Below are positions 24,338-33,124 of a stretch of 50,163 bases of DNA, one piece after another. Every line of letters starts with the position of its first letter. Position 1 is the first letter of the stretch. The position numbers and the translations under genes are program-made. The notes under the pieces are model-generated. The model saw only the letters and a program-made list of their open reading frames with translations. It was not told the DNA's origin and did no database searches. Origin of the DNA: Sphingomonas pruni NBRC 15498 (lineage in GTDB: Bacteria; Pseudomonadota; Alphaproteobacteria; Sphingomonadales; Sphingomonadaceae); assembly GCF_001598455.1 (NCBI RefSeq), contig NZ_BCYZ01000031.1, positions 1-50,163 of the forward strand. Reading direction: 5' to 3'.

Positions 24338-25150
24338 ATGCGGCTCCATTTACACCTCCTGTCCGATTCCACCGGCGAGACGCTGGAGAACATCGCCAAG
24401 GCGGCGCTTGCCCAATATGACGATGTCGAGACGATCCGGCATTTCTGGCCGATGGTCAGGAGCGAGGCGCATCTCGAGCGTATCCTGCAGGAAATCGCGC
24501 ATAATCCCGGGCTGGTGCTGTTCACCTTGGTCTCGAGCGAGATGCGTCGCGCGCTGGAGACGCGATGTCGTGCGCTCGGCCTGCCCGCAGTGGCACCGCT
24601 CGATCCGGTCAACGACGCTCTGTCCAATCTGCTCGGCCAGCAGGCGAAGGCGCGGCCCGGCCGCCAGCACGTGCTCGATGCCGCCTATTTCGCGCGGGTC
24701 GACGCGATCCAGTTCACCATCGCGCATGACGACGGCATCGGCTGGGAGAATTGGGAAGAGGCCGACATCGTGCTTGCCGGGGTATCGCGCACCTCGAAGA
24801 CCCCGACCTCGATCTACCTCGCCAATCGCGGTTACAAGACCGCCAATATCCCGATCGTTCCGGAAAGCCCGCCGCCGGCCAAATTGTTCGAGCTGAAACA
24901 TCCGATCGTCGTCGGGCTGACGACCAGCGCCGATCGCCTGATCCAGGTGCGGCGCAATCGCCTGCTGTCGCTGAATCAATCGCCGGAGACCGCCTATGTC
25001 GATCAGGAAGCCGTGACTCGCGAAGTCGCTTTCGCGCGGCGAATGTTCGCCGACAATGGCTGGCCGGTGATCGACGTCACGCGGCGCTCGATCGAGGAGA
25101 CCGCGGCGGCGATCGTCGCCTTGATCAACGACCAGACGGGGGACGAATGA
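24338..25150 (+). CDS. PEP synthase/PPDK regulatory kinase-pyrophosphorylase family (DUF299)
   Basis: This 270-residue protein belongs to the bifunctional serine/threonine kinase and phosphorylase family that inactivates and reactivates PEP synthetase or pyruvate phosphate dikinase using ADP and phosphate. The N-terminal HLHLLSDSTGETL motif and the P-loop GVSRTSKT (148-155) are diagnostic. The alphaproteobacterial homologue is the first gene to the right of oriC. The stop overlaps the maf start (ATGA). Confidence 0.93.
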   Translation: MRLHLHLLSDSTGETLENIAKAALAQYDDVETIRHFWPMVRSEAHLERILQEIAHNPGLVLFTLVSSEMRRALETRCRALGLPAVAPLDPVNDALSNLLGQQAKARPGRQHVLDAAYFARVDAIQFTIAHDDGIGWENWEEADIVLAGVSRTSKTPTSIYLANRGYKTANIPIVPESPPPAKLFELKHPIVVGLTTSADRLIQVRRNRLLSLNQSPETAYVDQEAVTREVAFARRMFADNGWPVIDVTRRSIEETAAAIVALINDQTGDE

Positions 25151-25737
25151 CGGTGATCCTCGCCTCGCAAAGTGCGTCCAGGCGAGCGATGCTCGATGCC
25201 GCCGGCGTCACTTATGTCGCTGAGCCTGCGCGGGTCGACGAAGATGGCGTCAAGGCGGCAATGGCTGGCCAACCGGCGCGCGACATCGCCGACGCGCTCG
25301 CCGAACTGAAGGCACTGAAGGTATCGCAGGCAAATCCTACGGCGTTGGTGCTGGGCAGCGATTCGATCGTCGCGCTCGCCGACGGCAGGCTGCTCGACAA
25401 GCCGCTGACGCGGGAACAGGCCGGCGATCATCTTCGTGCCATGTCCAATGGCGAGCACGCCTTGTGGAGCGCGGCGGTGATCGCCGAACAGGGTCGCCCG
25501 GTCTGGCGTCACGTCGACCGCGCGCGGCTGTTCGTACGGCCGCTGTCGGACGCCTTCATCCAGGCCTATCTCGACCTCGAATGGCCGGCGATCGCCGGCT
25601 GTGTCGGCTGTTTCCGCATCGAAGGCCCGGGCGTCCAATTGTTCGGCCGGATCGAGGGCAGCCATTTCACCGTGCTCGGCATGCCGCTGCTTCCGGTGCT
25701 CGACTATCTACGCATCCGGGGGGAAATGACGTCATGA
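25147..25737 (+). CDS. Maf family nucleotide pyrophosphatase
   Basis: This 196-residue protein belongs to the Maf/HAM1-like family that hydrolyses non-canonical or canonical NTPs to NMPs. It starts VILASQSASRRAMLDAAG, a variant of the family LASxSPRR motif with Ala in place of Pro. It continues with VLGSDSIVAL and IAGCVGCFRIEGPGV. It belongs to the tightly overlapped maf-aroE-coaE set. Whether it is a YhdE-like dTTP/UTP or YceF-like m7GTP enzyme cannot be settled by eye. Confidence 0.92.
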   Translation: MTVILASQSASRRAMLDAAGVTYVAEPARVDEDGVKAAMAGQPARDIADALAELKALKVSQANPTALVLGSDSIVALADGRLLDKPLTREQAGDHLRAMSNGEHALWSAAVIAEQGRPVWRHVDRARLFVRPLSDAFIQAYLDLEWPAIAGCVGCFRIEGPGVQLFGRIEGSHFTVLGMPLLPVLDYLRIRGEMTS

Positions 25738-26537
25738 AATATGCCGAAGTGATCGGCGACCCGATCAGCCATTCCAAATCGCCGCTGATCCATGGTTTCT
25801 GGCTGAAGGCGCTGGGACTCGACGGCGAATATTGCGCCACCCATGTCACGCCCGAGGGGCTGGCCGACTATTTCGCCACCCGCGCGGCCGATCCCGATTG
25901 GCTCGGTTGCAACATCACCATTCCGCACAAGGAGACCGCGCTCGCCTTTGTCGAGGATCGCGGTGGGGTTAAGCAATCGATCGGTGCGATCAATCTGGCG
26001 TTCCGTTCCGAGGGCGCTTTGGTCGGGACCAATACCGACGCGGCCGGATTCTATGCGCCGATCTCGGGGCTGGATCTCGCCGGCCAGCCGGTGGTGGTGA
26101 TCGGAGCAGGCGGCGCGGCGCGCGCGATCCTGTTCGCGCTGTCGCGTGTCGGAGTCGGGCGAGTCACGTTGCTCAACCGCAATCCGCTTAAAGGTGCCGC
26201 CCTGCTGGCCAGTTTCGGGCTCAAGGGCGATGCGCTCAAGCTGGACGCGCCGCTGCCGCCCGCCGCCTTGCTGGTCAACGCCACCTCGCTCGGCATGGCG
26301 GGGCAGCCGCCCCTCGATCTCGATCTGTCGCCGCTGCCGGACGACGCCGTCGTGTACGACATCGTTTATGCTCCGCTCGAAACCGGATTGCTCAAGGCGG
26401 CGCGAGCACGCGATCTCGACACGGTGGACGGGCTCGAGATGCTGATCGGCCAGGCGGCGTTGGCGTTCGAACTGTTGTTCGGCGCCGAGCCCCCGCGCGA
26501 ACGCGATGACGAGCTCAGGGCCCTGCTGACGTCATGA
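25734..26537 (+). CDS. aroE: Shikimate dehydrogenase
   Basis: This 267-residue enzyme reduces 3-dehydroshikimate with NADPH in aromatic amino-acid synthesis. Substrate-binding SHSKSPLIHG, catalytic K66 in IPHKE and D102 in NTDAAG are present, and the NADP loop is GAGGAARAI. The ATG at 25734 overlaps the maf stop by 4 bp. Its stop overlaps the coaE start in the same way, so the three genes are translationally coupled. Confidence 0.96.
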   Translation: MKYAEVIGDPISHSKSPLIHGFWLKALGLDGEYCATHVTPEGLADYFATRAADPDWLGCNITIPHKETALAFVEDRGGVKQSIGAINLAFRSEGALVGTNTDAAGFYAPISGLDLAGQPVVVIGAGGAARAILFALSRVGVGRVTLLNRNPLKGAALLASFGLKGDALKLDAPLPPAALLVNATSLGMAGQPPLDLDLSPLPDDAVVYDIVYAPLETGLLKAARARDLDTVDGLEMLIGQAALAFELLFGAEPPRERDDELRALLTS

Positions 26538-27127
26538 AGACGATCGGCCTCACCGGATCGATCGGGATGGGCAAATCGGCGGTGGCGCAGATGTTCGCCG
26601 ATGAAGGGATTGCGGTATTCGATGCCGACGCGACGGTGCGCCGGCTGCAGGGCCCCGGCGGCCGGTTGCTGCCGGCGATCGAGGCGGCGTTTCCCGGCAC
26701 CACCGGTCCGGATGGCGTCGACCGCGCCGAACTCGGAGCGCTGGTGTTCGGTGACGACGCGGCGATCAAGCGGCTGGAGGCGATCGTCCACCCCGCGGTC
26801 GGCGAGGAACGCGCCGCGTTTCTGGCACGACATGGCGACGACGACATGGTCGTGTTCGACATTCCCTTGCTGTTCGAGACCGGTGGCGACCGCAATGTCG
26901 ACCTGGTCGTGGTGGTCTCCGCCGACGCCGCAACCCAGCAGGCGCGCGTCCTGGCGCGCCCCGGCATGACGCGCGACCGCCTCGCCGACATTCTCGCCCG
27001 CCAGACCCCCGATGCGGAAAAAAGAGCGCGCGCCGACCATATCATCGCAACCGATTGCCCGATGGATCAAACCCGCGCCGCCGTGCGTAGGGTGATAGCT
27101 TGCGTCCGTGCCAGCCAAGACCGATAA
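26534..27127 (+). CDS. coaE: Dephospho-CoA kinase
   Basis: This 197-residue P-loop kinase phosphorylates dephospho-CoA in the last step of coenzyme A synthesis. The P-loop is GSIGMGKS (8-15). The family DADATVRRLQ segment, VFDIPLLFE and the RPGMTRDRLADILARQ lid region are present. It overlaps aroE by 4 bp, and dnaQ follows after 8 bp. Confidence 0.96.
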   Translation: MKTIGLTGSIGMGKSAVAQMFADEGIAVFDADATVRRLQGPGGRLLPAIEAAFPGTTGPDGVDRAELGALVFGDDAAIKRLEAIVHPAVGEERAAFLARHGDDDMVVFDIPLLFETGGDRNVDLVVVVSADAATQQARVLARPGMTRDRLADILARQTPDAEKRARADHIIATDCPMDQTRAAVRRVIACVRASQDR

Positions 27128-27135
27128 AAGGACAA

Positions 27136-27837
27136 ATGCGCGAAATCGTCTTCGACACCGAAACCACCGGCCTCTCCTTCAGCGGGGGCGACCGTATGGT
27201 CGAGATCGGGTGTATAGAGATGATCAATCGCGTCGAGACCGGGCGCAGTTTCCACCTCTATTTCAATCCCGAACGGCCGATGCCGGTCGAGGCGTTCCGC
27301 GTCCACGGCTTGTCCGACGTGTTCCTGTCCGACAAGCCGCGCTTCCACGAAAAGGTCGACGAGTTGCTCGAGTTCCTGGGCGATGATTCGCGGCTGGTCG
27401 CGCACAACGCCAGTTTCGACTTCGGCTTCCTGAACGGCGAGCTCGGCAGGATCGGCCGGGACATCATTTCGCTCGACCGCATGATCGACACCGTGGCGAT
27501 GGCGCGTCAGCGCCATCCGGGCGCCAAACATTCGCTCGACGCTCTGTGTGCCCGCTACGGCATCGACCGGAGCCACCGCGTGCTTCACGGAGCGTTGCTC
27601 GACGCGCAATTGCTGTCGCAAGTCTATGTCGAGCTGACCGGCGGCCGTCAGATCGGCCTGACCCTGGTCAGCGAAATCGAGGAGACGATCGAGATCTCCG
27701 TGGTCGAGATCGATCCGCGCGCCGCCCAACCGCGGCCGATGCGTGTGTTCGAGCCGAGCGCGGAGGAACTGGCGCGCCACGCCGGGTTCGTGGCGACGCT
27801 CAAAAACCCTTTATGGGGGGCCGAGGCGTCCGGTTGA
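27136..27837 (+). CDS. dnaQ: DNA polymerase III epsilon subunit
   Basis: This 233-residue proofreading 3'-5' exonuclease has all catalytic acids of the DEDDh class: D7 and E9 in FDTETTG, D95 in AHNASFDF, and H151 with D156 near HGALLDAQLL. A C-terminal tail follows that in other bacteria binds the beta clamp and the alpha subunit (RQIGLTL is a candidate clamp-binding motif). The ATG at 27136 is preferred; the frame opens earlier but that part lies inside coaE. The position matches the Caulobacter origin gene order. Confidence 0.95.
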   Translation: MREIVFDTETTGLSFSGGDRMVEIGCIEMINRVETGRSFHLYFNPERPMPVEAFRVHGLSDVFLSDKPRFHEKVDELLEFLGDDSRLVAHNASFDFGFLNGELGRIGRDIISLDRMIDTVAMARQRHPGAKHSLDALCARYGIDRSHRVLHGALLDAQLLSQVYVELTGGRQIGLTLVSEIEETIEISVVEIDPRAAQPRPMRVFEPSAEELARHAGFVATLKNPLWGAEASG

Positions 27838-27895
27838 CGCGCGTTGCGAGGGACAAGGCGAATGCGCCACCGTCGCCAAGAATGGAGAAGAGAAA

Positions 27896-28480
27896 ATGGA
27901 TATCCGTGTCTCGGGACATCAGGTTGAAACGGGCGAAGCGCTGAAGAGCCATGTCCAGGATCGCCTCCAGGGTATTGCGGACAAATATTTCTCGCGCGCC
28001 ATCTCTGCCCAGGTGACTTTCGGGAAAGGCCCGCACGACAATCGATTCAAATGTGACGTCGTCGCGCACGTCATGCACGGCCTCGTGCTCAAGGCCAGCA
28101 ACGACGGCAACGACGCGCACGGCGCATTCGACGGATCGGCCGACAAGATCGAGAAGCAATTGCGCCGCTACATGCGCCGGCTGAAGGATCGCAAGGCAGG
28201 CACGGCTGTCGTCAACGGCGAGGCCGAAGCCGATGCCAATGCCGGCTACACCCTGTTCCAGGAATCGACCGACGAGGACGAGGCGGGGGATTCGCCACTG
28301 ATCATCGCCGAAACCCGAGTCGACGTGCCGGAGGCATCAGTGTCCGACGCGGTGATGATGCTCGATCTGCGCAACACCCAGGCGCTGATGTTCAAGAATA
28401 GCGGGACGGGGTCGTACAACATGGTCTATCGCCGCGGCGACGGCACGATCGGCTGGGTAGAGCCGCAGCGCGCCAGCTGA
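27896..28480 (+). CDS. hpf: Ribosome hibernation promoting factor, long form
   Basis: This 194-residue protein is a long-type HPF (RaiA family) that joins 70S ribosomes into inactive 100S dimers under stress. Residues ~1-105 are the ribosome-binding domain (DIRVSGHQVETGEALKSHV). After an acidic linker (STDEDEAGD) comes the ~55-residue dimerisation domain with DVPEASVSDAVMMLDLRNTQALMFKN and ending in GTIGWVEP. The upstream 58-bp space with a GAGAAGAG purine stretch holds the ribosome site. It precedes ptsN, as the homologue does near rpoN in other Proteobacteria, although rpoN is absent here. Confidence 0.94.
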   Translation: MDIRVSGHQVETGEALKSHVQDRLQGIADKYFSRAISAQVTFGKGPHDNRFKCDVVAHVMHGLVLKASNDGNDAHGAFDGSADKIEKQLRRYMRRLKDRKAGTAVVNGEAEADANAGYTLFQESTDEDEAGDSPLIIAETRVDVPEASVSDAVMMLDLRNTQALMFKNSGTGSYNMVYRRGDGTIGWVEPQRAS

Positions 28481-28494
28481 CGGATAAGGGCATC

Positions 28495-28524
28495 GTGCGG
28501 AAAGCCGATACGGGCTTTCCGCAC
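28495..28524. terminator. Hairpin between hpf and ptsN
   Basis: A perfect 12-bp stem GTGCGGAAAGCC (28495-28506) with GGCTTTCCGCAC (28513-28524) and a 6-nt loop lies 14 bp after the hpf stop. An outer CATCG/CGATG pairing extends it with a small bulge. It lacks a T-run. It may act as a partial terminator or a 3'-end stabiliser for the hpf mRNA. Confidence 0.6.
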
Positions 28525-28560
28525 AAGACGATGCGACCATGATGAAGTAGAGAGCGGGAT

Positions 28561-29028
28561 ATGATCGACCTGTCGGACCTGATCCGGCCCGAGGCGGTTG
28601 CCGAGGGGCTGGCGGCGGCGAGCAAGAAAATGCTGTTCCAGCAGATCGGCGCGCTGGCTGCGACGGCTTATGGCGTGGACGCCAAGGCCGCGGCCGAGGG
28701 GCTCGCCCAGCGCGAGAAACTCGGTTCGACCGGGTTCGGTGGCGGCATTGCCATCCCGCATACGCGGATCGAGGGGATCGATGCGATCCACGGCGTGTTC
28801 GTCCGGATGGCACGCCCGATCGATTTCACCGCGGTCGACGATCTGCCGGTCGACCTGGTGTTCGCGCTGTTCTCACCGCCCGATGCGGGGGCCGCCCACC
28901 TCAAGGCGCTGGCGCGGGTGTCGCGGCTGCTGCGCGACGTCGCGTTCGTGGCGAAATTGCGCGGCGCGGGGTCGAAGGACGCGCTCTATTTCCTGCTGAC
29001 CCAGGACGAGGCCAGGGATGCCGCCTGA
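28561..29028 (+). CDS. ptsN: PTS nitrogen-regulatory protein EIIA-Ntr
   Basis: This 155-residue protein of the nitrogen phosphotransferase system is phosphorylated on a histidine by NPr and regulates metabolism and potassium or stress responses. The active site is H67 in GIAIPHTRI. It has the EIIA-Ntr fold features VFALFSPPDAGAAHLKALARVSRLLR. No rpoN or HPr-like gene is in the window. The downstream thioesterase overlaps its end by 11 bp. Confidence 0.94.
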   Translation: MIDLSDLIRPEAVAEGLAAASKKMLFQQIGALAATAYGVDAKAAAEGLAQREKLGSTGFGGGIAIPHTRIEGIDAIHGVFVRMARPIDFTAVDDLPVDLVFALFSPPDAGAAHLKALARVSRLLRDVAFVAKLRGAGSKDALYFLLTQDEARDAA

Positions 29029-29485
29029 ATCGGGTGGCGTGGATTCGGGTGCCCAGGCGCATTTTCGCGCGCTCGAATCGCTTTATGCCGCGGCCCCGAT
29101 CAATCAATTGTTCAAATCGCGGCTGGAGATTCCCGAAAGCGGCATCGCGCGAATCCATTTCGAAATCGGCGAACAGCATTATCATGCCGGTGGCGCGGCG
29201 CATGGCACGAGCTATTTCAAGATGCTCGACGATGCCGCCTTTTATGCCTGCAACAGCCTCGTCACCGATCGCTTCCTCCTTACCACCGCGTTCAACCTGC
29301 TGTTCACCCGGCCGCTGAAAGTGGGCCCGGTGATCGCCGAGGGGAAGTGGGTCAGCGGCCAGCGGCGCGTGTTCGTCGGCGAGGCGCGGCTGATCGATGA
29401 GCATGGCGAGGAAGTTGCGCGCGGCACTGGCACGTTCATGCGCTCCTCGATCCCGCTCGCCGGCCTGCCCGGATATCGAAGCTAG
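29018..29485 (+). CDS. PaaI-like hotdog thioesterase
   Basis: This 155-residue protein has the hotdog-fold pattern of PaaI/DUF4442-type acyl-CoA thioesterases: a helix segment HGTSYFKMLDDAAFYA with the catalytic Asp-type position, then beta strands FNLLFTRPLKVG and EGKWVSGQRRVFVGEARLID. The substrate is unknown. The ATG at 29018 lies inside the end of ptsN, which suggests coupling. The GTG start of the DUF1491 gene follows by one base after its stop. Confidence 0.85.
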   Translation: MPPESGGVDSGAQAHFRALESLYAAAPINQLFKSRLEIPESGIARIHFEIGEQHYHAGGAAHGTSYFKMLDDAAFYACNSLVTDRFLLTTAFNLLFTRPLKVGPVIAEGKWVSGQRRVFVGEARLIDEHGEEVARGTGTFMRSSIPLAGLPGYRS

Positions 29486-29486
29486 C

Positions 29487-29825
29487 GTGGCCCAGGCGCG
29501 GCTTACGACCGGCGCGCTGGTCAATGCGATGGTACGCCGCGCGAACTGGGCAGGCGGCTTCGCCACCGTCCTGGCCAAGGGGGACGCGACCGCCGGCGCC
29601 GTGCTAGTGGTCGCGCAGGATCGCGGCCAGCACGCCCGGCTGTGGGAACGCGGGATCGGCCCGAGCGGCAATGTCGAGCTGATCGCCGTCGGGCCGGAAG
29701 GTGACCCGCAGGAACTGACCGATTATTGGACGAAACGGCGCCGAAACGATCCCGACCTGTGGGTAGTGGAACTGGATATCCCGCAGGCGGAACGGTTCGC
29801 CGCTGAAATGCTCATCGGCGATTGA
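29487..29825 (+). CDS. DUF1491 family protein
   Basis: This 112-residue protein matches DUF1491, a small alphaproteobacterial family of unknown function. It contains the characteristic LTTGALVNAMVRRAN start, GDATAGAVLVV, and the terminal RRRNDPDLWVVELDIPQAERF segment. It is probably cytosolic, with no signal peptide. I chose the GTG at 29487, directly after the thioesterase stop; an in-frame start at 29397 would overlap that gene. Confidence 0.85.
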   Translation: MAQARLTTGALVNAMVRRANWAGGFATVLAKGDATAGAVLVVAQDRGQHARLWERGIGPSGNVELIAVGPEGDPQELTDYWTKRRRNDPDLWVVELDIPQAERFAAEMLIGD

Positions 29826-29982
29826 CCTGCTGCGTTGCACAATTAAAGGGCTCATCCACCAATTATCCGCGTTGCGCCGCGATGGGGTGCGATCCCTAAC
29901 GGTTACGCAGTCGGGTGGTGGTCCGGGCGATCCTATTTCTTGCGATCGCGTCCGCGCCCCAACCGCACTTTAGCAAGTCTAA

Positions 29983-30654
29983 ATGCTGTTTTCCTCTCGC
30001 GCCGCGAGCCTCGCGGCGACGTTCATTGCACTAACCACGCTCGCCGGTTTTACCGCATCGAGCAAGGCCCTGGGTGCGGATCGCGATGCGACGCTGATCC
30101 CGGCAATCGCCACCACGGCCACTACGTCCGCTATAAACCCGTCAGTCCCCAAGCCGGTTCCATCGATCGAACCGGGCGACAGCGCGACGACGTCCTCCAA
30201 TGAGGTCCGGACGACGGCGCCGGCCCCCGCGCAGGGGCTCCAGTTCGCCAGCCTGGCCGCCGCAGTCGCCGGGCAGGATGTTGAAGAGGGCGCCGACTCC
30301 GAATTGTCGTGCCTTGCCGGCGCGGTTTATTTCGAAGCCAAGGGCGAGCCGCTGTCGGGCCAGCTCGCTGTCGCCAACGTGATCATCAACCGCACCAATT
30401 CGGGCCGTTTCCCGCGCACGATCTGCGGCGTCGTCAAGCAGCCGGGGCAATTCTCGTTCATCCGGGGCGGGACGATCCCGGCGATTCGCTCGGCCGCGCA
30501 ATATCGTACCGCGATGGCCATCGCGCAGGTCGCGATGGACAAGGAATGGGATAATCCCACTCCCGGCGCACTCTATTTCCACGCCCGCCGCGTCTCGCCG
30601 GGCTGGGGTCGTCCGCGCGTCGCCACGATCGGCAATCACGTCTTCTTTCGCTGA
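29983..30654 (+). CDS. SleB-type cell wall hydrolase
   Basis: This 223-residue protein has a hydrophobic N-terminal segment (residues ~5-25, ending near GFTASSKALG) that should be a signal peptide or anchor. A Thr/Ser/Pro-rich linker follows. The C-terminal ~120 residues form a Hydrolase_2 (SleB) domain: SCLAGAVYFEAKGEPLSGQ, VIINRTNSGRFP and the GALYFHA segment. The Glu of YFEAKGE is the expected catalytic acid of this lysozyme-like family. Its role is probably peptidoglycan cleavage during growth, not germination. Confidence 0.9.
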   Translation: MLFSSRAASLAATFIALTTLAGFTASSKALGADRDATLIPAIATTATTSAINPSVPKPVPSIEPGDSATTSSNEVRTTAPAPAQGLQFASLAAAVAGQDVEEGADSELSCLAGAVYFEAKGEPLSGQLAVANVIINRTNSGRFPRTICGVVKQPGQFSFIRGGTIPAIRSAAQYRTAMAIAQVAMDKEWDNPTPGALYFHARRVSPGWGRPRVATIGNHVFFR

Positions 30655-30676
30655 TCTGATGCGTTAGCGCGCATGC

Positions 30677-30727
30677 GCGGCACCAGCCCGAGCGGGCTGG
30701 TACCGCTCGTTTGGCTGCCGCCAAACG
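30677..30727. repeat. Tandem hairpins between the SleB hydrolase and mmcB
   Basis: The first hairpin pairs GGCACCAGCCCG with CGGGCTGGTACC (30679-30704, one G-T pair, 2-nt loop). The second pairs CGTTTGG with CCAAACG (about 30708-30727). The left arm CGGCACCAGCCC also appears at the extreme end of the window after the last transporter, and resembles the outer arms at 2525 and 3518. It probably serves as a terminator-like 3' end for the hydrolase gene. Confidence 0.65.
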
Positions 30728-30773
30728 AAAAACACGTCTTCACGATGTTCCTGTGATGTTCTAAAGCGAAGAG

Positions 30774-31274
30774 ATGCTCGATGCGTCTCCCCGCTGTCCT
30801 CCGACAGGAACCGAGGCGCTGTGCGCGGCTGATGTCGCGCGCGGCGTCATTCGCATGCTCGCCCGCCACGATCTCGCGGCGATGACCGAAGTCCCGCTCG
30901 ACGGCGGGCGCCGCGCCGACATCATGGCGATCGATTCGCGCGGGCAGATCGTCATCGTCGAGATCAAGGTGTCGCGCGCCGATCTGCTCGGCGACGGCAA
31001 ATGGTTCGACTATCTCGATCATTGCGACCGCTTCTTCTGGGCGGTCCCCGATGGCTTCGACCATGGGCCGCTCCACGGCGAAGCCTTCCTCCCCGAACGC
31101 TCGGGCGTGATCATCGCCGACCGCTACGACGCAGCGATCCTGCGCGAAGCTGCCACTCATCCGCTGAGCACGCCGGGGCGCAAGAAGTGCACCCTCGCCT
31201 TTGCCCGCCGTGCAGCGCGTAGGGCTAGCGGCTTGGCCGATCCCGAACTGGGGTTCCTGCTACAGGCCGAGTGA
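30774..31274 (+). CDS. mmcB: MmcB family DNA repair protein
   Basis: This 166-residue protein matches the MmcB family, first linked to mitomycin C resistance in Caulobacter. It has a PD-(D/E)xK-like nuclease core: R-ADIMAID, then VIVEIKVSRADLLGDGKW, where Asp, Glu and Lys form the likely active site. The DHCDRFFWAVPDGF and SGVIIADRYDA segments are typical of the family. The ATG at 30774 follows a weak GAAGAG ribosome site. A nested palindromic repeat separates it from the convergent purH. Confidence 0.9.
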   Translation: MLDASPRCPPTGTEALCAADVARGVIRMLARHDLAAMTEVPLDGGRRADIMAIDSRGQIVIVEIKVSRADLLGDGKWFDYLDHCDRFFWAVPDGFDHGPLHGEAFLPERSGVIIADRYDAAILREAATHPLSTPGRKKCTLAFARRAARRASGLADPELGFLLQAE

Positions 31275-31284
31275 ATTTTGAGTC

Positions 31285-31486
31285 ACGCAAAGGCGCTAAG
31301 GCACAAAGATTTTTTTCGCGCGGAGGCGCAGAGAGCGCAGAGTTTTAGAGAGCCTCGCTTTGCGAGGCTCGCCGTCCATTCATCGCAAATGAGTCTACCG
31401 GCAGCGCAGAGCTGAAACGCCTCTGCGCCCTCCGCGCCTCTGCGAGAAATCGATCCACTCTTCTTTGCGCCTTTGCGCCTTCGCGT
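31285..31486. repeat. Nested palindromic repeat, copy 2
   Basis: This copy shares the plan of those at 12910-13100 and 47808-47999. Outer arms ACGCAAAGGCGCTAAGGC and GCGCCTTTGCGCCTTCGCGT pair imperfectly. Middle arms are CGCGCGGAGGCGCAGAG and CTCCGCGCCTCTGCG. The central 9-bp hairpin GAGCCTCGC/GCGAGGCTC (31350-31370) has a ttt loop. It fills the gap between the convergent mmcB and purH. Confidence 0.9.
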
Positions 31487-31497
31487 AAACCAAAAAA

Positions 31498-33075
31498 TCA
31501 ATGCCGGAAGTGGCGCATCCCGGTGAACACCATTGCCAGCCCAGCTTCGTCGGCCGCCGCGATGACCTCATCGTCGCGGATCGATCCGCCCGGCTGGATG
31601 ACCGCGGTGGCACCCGCCTCGACTGCGGCCAACAAGCCATCCGCGAACGGGAAGAAGGCGTCCGATGCAACGGCGGAGCCGATCGTGCGCGGCGTCGCCC
31701 AGCCGGCCTTGTCGGCGGCGTCCTTGGCTTTCCAGGCGGCGATGCGCGCCGATTCGAGTCGATTCATCTGCCCCGCGCCGACCCCGGCGGTAGCGCCGTC
31801 CTTGGCATAGACGATGGCATTCGACTTGACGTGCTTGGCCACCGTCCAGGCGAACAGGCAATCGGCGAGTTCCTGAGGCGTCGGCTGGCGCTTGGTCACC
31901 GTCTTGAGGTCGGCCGCGGTGATCCGGCCATTGTCGCGTCCCTGGACCAGCCAGCCGCCGGTGATCGACTTGACGTCCAACCCGCCCCGCGCCGGATCGG
32001 GCAATTCGCCGGTCAGCAGAAGCCGCAGGTTCTTCTTGGCCGCGAACAGCGCCAGCGCTTCCTCGTCGGCGTCGGGCGCGACCACGACTTCGGTGAAGAT
32101 CCCGGTGATCTGGCGTGCCGTGGCGGCATCGAGCGGCCGGTTCACCGCGATGATTCCGCCGAACGCCGATACCGTGTCGCAGGCGAACGCCTCGGCATAA
32201 GCGGTCTCAAGGCTCGCCGCGGTCGCGACACCGCAGGGATTGGCATGCTTGACGATGACGCAGGTCGGCGCGGCATCGCGGAACTCGGCGACGAGCTGGA
32301 GCGCGGCGTCGGCGTCGTTGAGGTTGTTGTAGCTGAGCTCCTTGCCCTGCACTTGCCGTGCCTGGCCGATGCCGCGCGCGGAGGGACCGGCATGACGGTA
32401 GAACGCAGCCTGTTGGTGCGGATTCTCGCCATAGCGCAGCACCGTCGGCTGGTTGAGCACGACCGGCAGCGTTTCCGGGAACATCTGACCCTGATCGGCG
32501 AATCCGAACCAGCTCGCGATCATCGAATCATAGGTCGCGGTTGCAGCGAAGGCCTTGGCGGCGAGCTTCTTGCGCTCGTCGAACGTCGTCTCGCCCTTGT
32601 CGAGCAGCGCATAGTCCGCAGGGTCGGTGACGATCGCGACAAAGGCATGGTTCTTCGCCGCCGAGCGCACCATCGACGGACCGCCGATATCGATATTTTC
32701 GATGATCTCGTCGCGCTCGGCACCCTTGGCCACCGTCTGGGCGAACGGATAGAGATTGACCACGACCAGATCGATCGCGCCGATCGCATGCTCGTCCATC
32801 GCCTTGGCATGTGCGGGATCGTCGCGCACCGCGAGCAGGCCGCCATGGACCATCGGGTGGAGTGTCTTGACCCGCCCATCCATCATCTCGGGGAAACCGG
32901 TCAAATCTGACACGTCGCGGACGCTCAGCCCGGCGTCGCGCAGCGCCTTGGCAGTGCCCCCGGTTGAAACCAGTTCAACGCCTTTGGCGGCAAGTCCCGT
33001 GGCCAGCTCGACGATTCCGGTCTTGTCTGAAACGGACAGCAGCGCCCGCCGGATGGGGACGATATCGGTGGCCAT
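31498..33075 (-). CDS. purH: Bifunctional AICAR formyltransferase / IMP cyclohydrolase
   Basis: This 525-residue enzyme performs the last two steps of IMP synthesis. The N-terminal ~200 residues form the IMP cyclohydrolase (MGS-like) domain ([24 protein letters not shown]). The C-terminal part is the formyltransferase with the catalytic K276-H277 in KHANPCG, and [12 protein letters not shown]. The length is normal. It lies downstream of the heparinase-like gene, the last of a four-gene minus-strand run. Confidence 0.97.
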   Translation of the reverse strand: MATDIVPIRRALLSVSDKTGIVELATGLAAKGVELVSTGGTAKALRDAGLSVRDVSDLTGFPEMMDGRVKTLHPMVHGGLLAVRDDPAHAKAMDEHAIGAIDLVVVNLYPFAQTVAKGAERDEIIENIDIGGPSMVRSAAKNHAFVAIVTDPADYALLDKGETTFDERKKLAAKAFAATATYDSMIASWFGFADQGQMFPETLPVVLNQPTVLRYGENPHQQAAFYRHAGPSARGIGQARQVQGKELSYNNLNDADAALQLVAEFRDAAPTCVIVKHANPCGVATAASLETAYAEAFACDTVSAFGGIIAVNRPLDAATARQITGIFTEVVVAPDADEEALALFAAKKNLRLLLTGELPDPARGGLDVKSITGGWLVQGRDNGRITAADLKTVTKRQPTPQELADCLFAWTVAKHVKSNAIVYAKDGATAGVGAGQMNRLESARIAAWKAKDAADKAGWATPRTIGSAVASDAFFPFADGLLAAVEAGATAVIQPGGSIRDDEVIAAADEAGLAMVFTGMRHFRH

Positions 33076-33124
33076 GGCGATTTCCTGTGTTGGGCTGGGA
33101 AGCAGACGCCGCCCCCATTGCCGA

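Noticed and set aside
24668..24673. CACGTG core inside the PPPase-type kinase gene
   Set aside because: The flanking bases do not extend the palindrome to the parS consensus.
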